Origin: PUPG01 sp031323845
GTDB lineage: Bacteria > Bacteroidota > Bacteroidia > Bacteroidales > UBA7960
Direction: 5' to 3'
Assembly (NCBI GenBank): GCA_031323845.1
Contig: JAVIYP010000025.1
Location: 1 to 40,576, forward strand
Length of the DNA stretch: 40,576 nt
The notes below the pieces were generated by a model. It saw only the letters and a program-made list of their open reading frames with translations, did not search any database and was not told the DNA's origin. The position numbers and the translations under genes were made by a program. Positions within the stretch are counted from its first letter, which is position 1; the number at the start of each line of letters is the position of its first letter. Positions 35,554-40,576 of the stretch are shown here, one piece after another.

Positions 35554-35655
35554 AAGTTTATTTGTGCGTATGTGCTTAATTGTCTATGTTTTGTGTTTAA
35601 TCCTAAGTTGTGATCGGATGTCATAAGTCAGAAGTCGGATGTGCAGATGTGCTAG
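35551..35655 (-). repeat. Dispersed start-codon-abutting element, copy 3
   Basis: More diverged than copies 1 and 2 but co-linear: CAT (start codon), TTTGTGCGTATGTGCTTAAT, TGTCTATGTTTTGTGTTTAA, CCTAAG and GATCGGATGTCATAAGTCAG blocks line up. The distal side carries 7-8 bp repeats (CATAAGTCAGAAGTCGGATGTGCAGATGT). It occupies most of the 251-bp gap before the tricorn-type gene. Confidence 0.6.
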
Positions 35656-35804
35656 TCTTCCGGCCTTTTGCTTCTGATTTCTGCCTTCTCTTTCTCCCTT
35701 CCGCCTTCGAACTCTTTCGAACCTGATCCTTCACACATAAAAAACCAACAAATAAACGATTAAACAATAGTTTTCTTCCTTTCGGCTGCGTCAATCACCT
35801 GTTT

Positions 35805-38800
35805 TCAGTTACTTTCAGGCCTGCGGTAACGTATGGGTGGCGGGGGTTCGGGCATAAGCTCTATGGTTTCGGTTTCCAGCAGTTTCATCGCTTCTTCCAC
35901 TGCTCTCTCAAGCTGCGGATCCTTGCCCTGTATCACCAGTGCTGGCAGCTGTTCCACTTCAATGTCGGGAGCTACGCCTTCCGCTTCCACCGCCCATTCA
36001 CCGGCTGTGTTGAAAAAGCCACCGCGGGGCGCCATCATGCGGCCGCCATCGATAAAGGAAGGCGTGTCCCAGATGCCAACCAGTCCACCCCAGGTAGTCG
36101 TCCCGATGATCGGACCTATTTCCATTTTCCTGAACATATACGGCAGCAGGTCGCCGCCGGAACCTGCCCTCTCATTGATGATCATCACTGTGGGTCCCCA
36201 GAGTCCTGCCATCGGCGTGGTGAATGGCTTCCGGTCGGATGCTTTGGAGTTAAAATAACCCATCAGGCTGCGCGACATGATATCCACCATGTAATCGGCC
36301 GCCGAACCCCCGCCATTGTTCCGCTCATCAATAACGGCGCCCTTCCTGTCCTGCTGGGCAAAATAATACCTGTTAAAAAACTGGTAACCGAGCCCGGAGG
36401 TGTTTGGTACATAAACATAGGCCAGCTGACCCCCGGAGAGCTCATCAACAAGACGGCGGTTTCCTTCAACCCAGTCCATAAAACGCAACTGGTATTCATT
36501 GGCAACGGGAACTACGGTAACAACGCGTGATCCCTCTGTTGCGGGCCTGCTGTTTACACGCAGTTTGGTAAGTTGATTGGCGGTGCCTTCAAAGTACTGA
36601 TACAGATTTTGGGTAGCATCAACAGTGACGCCATTTACTTCCAGCAGATAATCTCCTTCGTACACCATGAGCCCCGGCATGGATAAGGGTGCCTGAATCT
36701 GCGGGTTCCAGTCCTCACCGGTATATATTTTTTTTATCCTGTAGTGCCCGCGATCAATTTCATAATCCGCCCCGAGAAGACCTATCGGCACCCTGTCAAC
36801 GTCGGGCATGTCGCCTCCAAAAATATAGGAATGACCGACGGCTACTTCACCACCCATGATGCCGATCACATAATTCAGGTCGCTGCGGTGCTGCACATGG
36901 TCGAGCCAGGGCTCGTACCAGTGATAGATGTCGTTCCACGGTGCACCGTGAACATTGTCTACATAGAGAAAGTCACGCTGCAAACGCCATCCTTCCCTGA
37001 ACATTTGCCTCCATTCTGCCATGGGGTCAACCCTGAAACGCATCTGCCCGATGGCCTCAATGCGGCCATCGCCGGGACTGCGGGTTGCGCCTGTTGTCTG
37101 AACAATGCCCCAGGTGCTGCCGCTCCGGTATAGCAGCGACGATCTGTCGTGTGAAGTAACGGCATCATGAACAGGTGACAGGAACACTTCCGGCTTGCGG
37201 TCACTGAAATTGTATCTGTGCAAACTGAGACCTTGCTGGTTTGGCACTTGTTCCAGGTAGAAAACATAACCTTCAGGGCCGGGCACCAGTCCGGTATAAT
37301 TTCTGGCCGGGATGTCAACGGCAACCAGGCGCGACATCAGTCCGTCAGCGTCGATGATCGTCCTTGTTTCTCCTTTATCCGCAGTGTCTTTGTCTTTTTC
37401 ATCCGGGCTTTCTTCATCGCTTTGAGGCAGGAAGGGCGACACACCATCCTTTTGCAATACCATTACATACAAATTCCTGGTGACGGGCCTGTCGTATGCG
37501 CTCATGTCGAGCCAACCTGTATTTAAACCATAGTTTGTGCTGGCCAGGAAATAAAGGTATTCGCCTGAAGCACACCACGCCGGCGAGATGGCATCAGCCA
37601 TGCCATCGGTGGCCTGAATGCGTTCGCCTGTTTCGACATTGTAGAGCACGATGGCCTTGAACATGCTTTCAAGGGTATGTGCGTATGCGATCCAGCGGCT
37701 ATCGGGCGACCATACGGGGTTCATGGTCCGCTCGCGGGTCACGTAACGATCGGTTTCAACAAGGGATGTGACCCCGCTTGCAACATCTGTAAAGTACAGG
37801 TTAAGGTGTGTGTCGGTAAAGGCAATATAGTTCCCGTCGGGTGACCATGACGGCCTGAAAAAGAAGGAAGGGTTGGGTAAGGTGATGGTTTTTATGATAT
37901 CCATACCTTTCTGGTCGGCGATCACCAACTGGTATTCGCCGCTCTCATCCGAAAACCAGGCAATTTTTGATCCGTCGGGCGACCATACCGGGAAGCGGTC
38001 GGCTGCCCCGGGACTTCGTGAAATGTTCCGCGGGCTGCCATGCTCCTTGGGTACGGTGAAAATATCACCGCGGTATTCAAACAAGGCACGTTGTCCTGTA
38101 GGTGACAGCGAGGCATTTTGCAGCGCATTGGGGCTTGCGTTTTCCCAGCGGGGACGCGCCCAGTGAAAGTCACCGCGCACATGGATGACAAGCTGTTCCT
38201 GACGACCGCTGACCGGATCCAGGATGTGTAAGGCACCACCTTTTTCATAAACGAGAACACCGTCTCCCGAGTTGATATTTTTAACGTCAAACTGAACATG
38301 AAAGGTTTCTTGCGACAGCGTTTCGGTTTCTATATCGAACGACCATATGTTGGCTGCATAGTCGCGTTCTGAAATAAAATATACCTTGTTATCCAGCCAC
38401 ACCGGCTTCATATGCCTTTCTCCGTCGTAGCGAGGCGTTTTGATCAGGCTGAAGTCCTCAAGGTCAACAATCCAGATGGGTTTGGCCTGTCCTCCACGGT
38501 AATTTCGCCACTCCGGATCGGTAAAACTGACCTCCTGGTAAGCTATATAGCGCCCATCGGGGGAGAGTTGACCGTTTACCGCGCGCGGTATGGGAAGGCT
38601 TTCGGGCATGCCACCATCTTTGTGAACGGTAAAAAACTGCATTTCACGTGTAGGAACACCTGCCCGGCCCGATGTAAACAGTATATGTTCACCATCGGGA
38701 GTCCAGCCCATAACAATGTCGGCCCCGGGATGCCAGGTAAGCCTGCGGGGCTGGCCTCCACGTGATGAAACAACATAAACGTCGGTGTTGCCATCATACT

Positions 38801-39047
38801 GTGCCGTAAAAGCAATAAGGCTGCCATCAGGAGAAAAGTGCGGGTTGCTTTCCAGCCCCTCGTTGCTGGTCAGCCTCCAGGCATCACCGCCGCTGCGTTC
38901 TACCATCCAAAGATCATTGGCATACACGAAGACAATATGGCTGTCGCTTATGGCCGGTTCCCGGAGCAACAGGGTGCCCTTCGAAGCCACCAGCGGACCG
39001 GTGAAAAAAAACAATAATGCAATCAAATGGAATAGTCTCTTTTTCAT
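35805..39047 (-). CDS. Secreted tricorn-like protease (S41)
   Basis: 1080 residues, matching tricorn (about 1070). Signal peptide about 1-22 (FHLIALLFFFTGPLVAS). Two propellers made of PD40-like repeats (about 25-310, 310-690; SPDGSLIAFTAQ, SPDGSKIAWFSD, SPDGNYIAFTD) lead to a C1-like region with DNVHGAPW (His700 candidate), a PDZ domain (about 760-850) and the S41 core with NERAGSGGDLLPYM (nucleophile Ser963; archaeal tricorn uses Ser965) and WGGLVGIWD. Tricorn trims oligopeptides; this version would act in the periplasm or at the outer membrane. A Lys/Asp/Glu-rich linker (DEESPDEKDKDTADKGE) is inserted in the second propeller. Starts 65 bp after the M28 gene and may be cotranscribed with it. 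Confidence 0.93.
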   Translation of the reverse strand: MKKRLFHLIALLFFFTGPLVASKGTLLLREPAISDSHIVFVYANDLWMVERSGGDAWRLTSNEGLESNPHFSPDGSLIAFTAQYDGNTDVYVVSSRGGQPRRLTWHPGADIVMGWTPDGEHILFTSGRAGVPTREMQFFTVHKDGGMPESLPIPRAVNGQLSPDGRYIAYQEVSFTDPEWRNYRGGQAKPIWIVDLEDFSLIKTPRYDGERHMKPVWLDNKVYFISERDYAANIWSFDIETETLSQETFHVQFDVKNINSGDGVLVYEKGGALHILDPVSGRQEQLVIHVRGDFHWARPRWENASPNALQNASLSPTGQRALFEYRGDIFTVPKEHGSPRNISRSPGAADRFPVWSPDGSKIAWFSDESGEYQLVIADQKGMDIIKTITLPNPSFFFRPSWSPDGNYIAFTDTHLNLYFTDVASGVTSLVETDRYVTRERTMNPVWSPDSRWIAYAHTLESMFKAIVLYNVETGERIQATDGMADAISPAWCASGEYLYFLASTNYGLNTGWLDMSAYDRPVTRNLYVMVLQKDGVSPFLPQSDEESPDEKDKDTADKGETRTIIDADGLMSRLVAVDIPARNYTGLVPGPEGYVFYLEQVPNQQGLSLHRYNFSDRKPEVFLSPVHDAVTSHDRSSLLYRSGSTWGIVQTTGATRSPGDGRIEAIGQMRFRVDPMAEWRQMFREGWRLQRDFLYVDNVHGAPWNDIYHWYEPWLDHVQHRSDLNYVIGIMGGEVAVGHSYIFGGDMPDVDRVPIGLLGADYEIDRGHYRIKKIYTGEDWNPQIQAPLSMPGLMVYEGDYLLEVNGVTVDATQNLYQYFEGTANQLTKLRVNSRPATEGSRVVTVVPVANEYQLRFMDWVEGNRRLVDELSGGQLAYVYVPNTSGLGYQFFNRYYFAQQDRKGAVIDERNNGGGSAADYMVDIMSRSLMGYFNSKASDRKPFTTPMAGLWGPTVMIINERAGSGGDLLPYMFRKMEIGPIIGTTTWGGLVGIWDTPSFIDGGRMMAPRGGFFNTAGEWAVEAEGVAPDIEVEQLPALVIQGKDPQLERAVEEAMKLLETETIELMPEPPPPIRYRRPESN

Positions 39048-39112
39048 GGTTTTGTGTTCTTTATTAGTTATTATTTACTGTAAGTTTCACCAGCTTGCCC
39101 TGTGGCCTGCAT

Positions 39113-40576
39113 TCAATTGCCGAACTCCAGAATACTCATCGTCAAAAGTTTGATCACATCCCGCATGATCTCTATATTTATTTGATCCATAGTGTCTTCC
39201 GGAACGTGATACAGCGCGCGTGTTTCGGCACCTCTTGTGCCAAACGTGATGGCCGGGATTTTCTCCATGTAGAATACCATGCCATCCGTTCGCGGTCGGA
39301 TGGGAGGCTGCCAGGGACTGCTGCGTGTCAGAAAAGGCCTGTGCACCCAACGGTCGTTGTTATCTTCCAGGACATCCAGCAATTCGCTCCAGATGTCGGC
39401 AGTGACTGCAAAAAAGGCGTTACCGCGACCAACCATGTCAAGATTAATCATGAATTTGATCTGGTCTCTGTCATACGGAAAGTGTTCCACAAAGTGCCGT
39501 GCACCTCTCAGACCCACTTCTTCCGCACCAAAAAGAATAATGACAAGGCTGCGCTTCAGCTCTGCTCCGGCAGTGGTCAGTGCCCTGGCCACTCCGAGGG
39601 CGAGAGCGCACCCGGAGGCATTGTCCAAAGCTCCCGGAAACAGCACCGGCATCATGCCCAGGTGGTCAAGGTGCGCGCCAATAATCATATACTCGTGTTG
39701 CAGCACGGGGTCACTGCCTCTTATCATTGCCACAACATTAGCAGTTTTTCCATCAGGGAAATGCTCTGTTGTAAGTGCCATGGTGGCTTGTTTTCCGGTA
39801 CTGAACGACATGGGCGTCAACGTGCTTTTAATGTGCTCCCTCACTTCGTCCAGCTTTTTGCCGGTGCCGGCAAGCAAAACATCAACCACCCTGTCGGTTA
39901 CGGCCAGAAATAGGAAATTTTCGTCAATGGTGGGTCTCGGACTGGCAACGTGATAGGCAAAAAGGAGGCCGGCAGCACCCTGCTCCAGTGCAAAGTGCAC
40001 CTTATTTGAATGATCAACATAGGGCGCCCACATCAGCAGGGTGTCCTGGTTGTTGCCGGTGTAGGGAATCCCCAGCTCCACGATTACGATTTTCCCATTG
40101 ACATCAATACCGGCATAGTCGTCATAACCAAGTTCAGGAACGCTGAGTCCATGACCCGCATAAACAACTTCTGCGGTTAGTTCACCACTGCCTGAAATAC
40201 CCCAGGGCCAGTAATCGTCACCGTAGGTAAATGATTTCGTAATGATTGACTCGGCGTCATCATCCTCAACCATGGATTTGACCGGAACATGAACCTGGAG
40301 CATTCCCTTGTCCTTTACCAGCGTATAGGGTTGCGGAAACTCCTGAAAGAAGCCTTTTTCCTCAAAGAAAGGCTCAAGCCCCCATTCTTCAAACAGACCT
40401 GCAGCCCAACCGGCCGCACGGTCGTAACCAATATCGCCTGCAAGTCTGCCACGCTTCTCAGGTGAAATCATGACGTGCATCCAATCGGAAATATCTTGTT
40501 CGGAAACAGCATGCAAGGCTTTGATCAGCACTTCGTGATCGTTGCTGCCGTAATTTTCAGCTTGTTGGCTGTAGAC
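39113..40576 (-). CDS. M28-family zinc aminopeptidase with PA domain (5' end outside window)
   Basis: At least 487 residues; the frame is open to the right edge, so the first start codon (GTG, 40531) is likely internal and the signal peptide lies outside. A protease-associated (PA) domain (AEVVYAGHGLSVPELGYDDYAGIDVNGKIVI ... GAAGLLFAYH) is followed by the peptidase core with the zinc and catalytic motifs GAHLDHLG, GALDNASGCA, GAEEVGLRGARHF, NLDMVGRG and a late His in ALYHVPEDT. Such enzymes release N-terminal residues from peptides outside the cytoplasm. Same strand as the tricorn-like gene with 65 bp between; the pair suggests sequential peptide trimming. Confidence 0.9.
   Translation of the reverse strand, partial: VYSQQAENYGSNDHEVLIKALHAVSEQDISDWMHVMISPEKRGRLAGDIGYDRAAGWAAGLFEEWGLEPFFEEKGFFQEFPQPYTLVKDKGMLQVHVPVKSMVEDDDAESIITKSFTYGDDYWPWGISGSGELTAEVVYAGHGLSVPELGYDDYAGIDVNGKIVIVELGIPYTGNNQDTLLMWAPYVDHSNKVHFALEQGAAGLLFAYHVASPRPTIDENFLFLAVTDRVVDVLLAGTGKKLDEVREHIKSTLTPMSFSTGKQATMALTTEHFPDGKTANVVAMIRGSDPVLQHEYMIIGAHLDHLGMMPVLFPGALDNASGCALALGVARALTTAGAELKRSLVIILFGAEEVGLRGARHFVEHFPYDRDQIKFMINLDMVGRGNAFFAVTADIWSELLDVLEDNNDRWVHRPFLTRSSPWQPPIRPRTDGMVFYMEKIPAITFGTRGAETRALYHVPEDTMDQINIEIMRDVIKLLTMSILEFGN

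Noticed and set aside
39095..39953. Two plus-strand frames (272 and 224 codons) opposite the M28 gene
   Set aside because: They overlap each other in different frames and the M28 active-site motifs on the other strand.

Overview
The window is chromosomal DNA from a Gram-negative member of the Bacteroidota, probably close to the Bacteroidales/Marinilabiliales; the genus cannot be told from the sequence. Evidence seen directly: three large secreted proteins end in type IX secretion (T9SS) C-terminal domains of the PNP...GxYxxRL type, a lipid A gene (lpxB) implies an outer membrane, start codons mostly lack a Shine-Dalgarno sequence, and several genes are preceded by the Bacteroidota -7 box TAnnTTTG, in two cases with a TTTG/TTG -33 box. 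There is no rRNA, tRNA, CRISPR array, transposase or phage gene. Twenty-three protein-coding genes are supported, two of them cut by the window ends.

Layout. (1) 1-8290: the 3' end of a secreted-protein gene meets, tail to tail with 3 bp between stop codons, a tight minus-strand operon: HlyD-like adaptor, VTC-type polyphosphate polymerase/triphosphate-tunnel protein, DUF4956 membrane protein, and a large T9SS-exported CotH-kinase protein. This is the best candidate for an undescribed system: a coupled inner-membrane and cell-surface phosphate-handling machine. (2) 8336-9013: a YugP-type membrane zinc metallopeptidase. (3) 9463-17262: a 2599-residue multidomain acidic T9SS surface protein with a dockerin. 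(4) 17368-19548: surE, a small membrane protein and lpxB. (5) 19641-27264: housekeeping genes (atypical SDR, ComEC, two-part LysO exporter, glucosaminidase with LysM, rsmG, recA). (6) 27463-30524: a secreted S9 peptidase and an M15 peptidase. (7) 30576-35553: mobA and a dmsC-dmsB-dmsA type molybdoenzyme operon for anaerobic respiration. (8) 35805-40576: a tricorn-like protease and a partial PA-domain M28 aminopeptidase.

How the parts work together. The left operon would place a cytoplasmic/inner-membrane module (VTC, DUF4956, HlyD) and an exported kinase-like protein under one promoter. MobA makes the guanine-dinucleotide molybdenum cofactor that the adjacent DmsA-type catalytic subunit needs. 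The S9, M28 and tricorn-like enzymes together point to breakdown of peptides outside the cytoplasm. A conserved ~65-100 bp element occurs three times (20331, 31343, 35551); two copies end exactly at the start codon of a minus-strand gene and all carry short 7-8 bp tandem repeats at their distal side.

Limits: all family assignments are by eye from motifs; no database search was run. Promoters, terminators and the small domain boundaries are pattern matches only.
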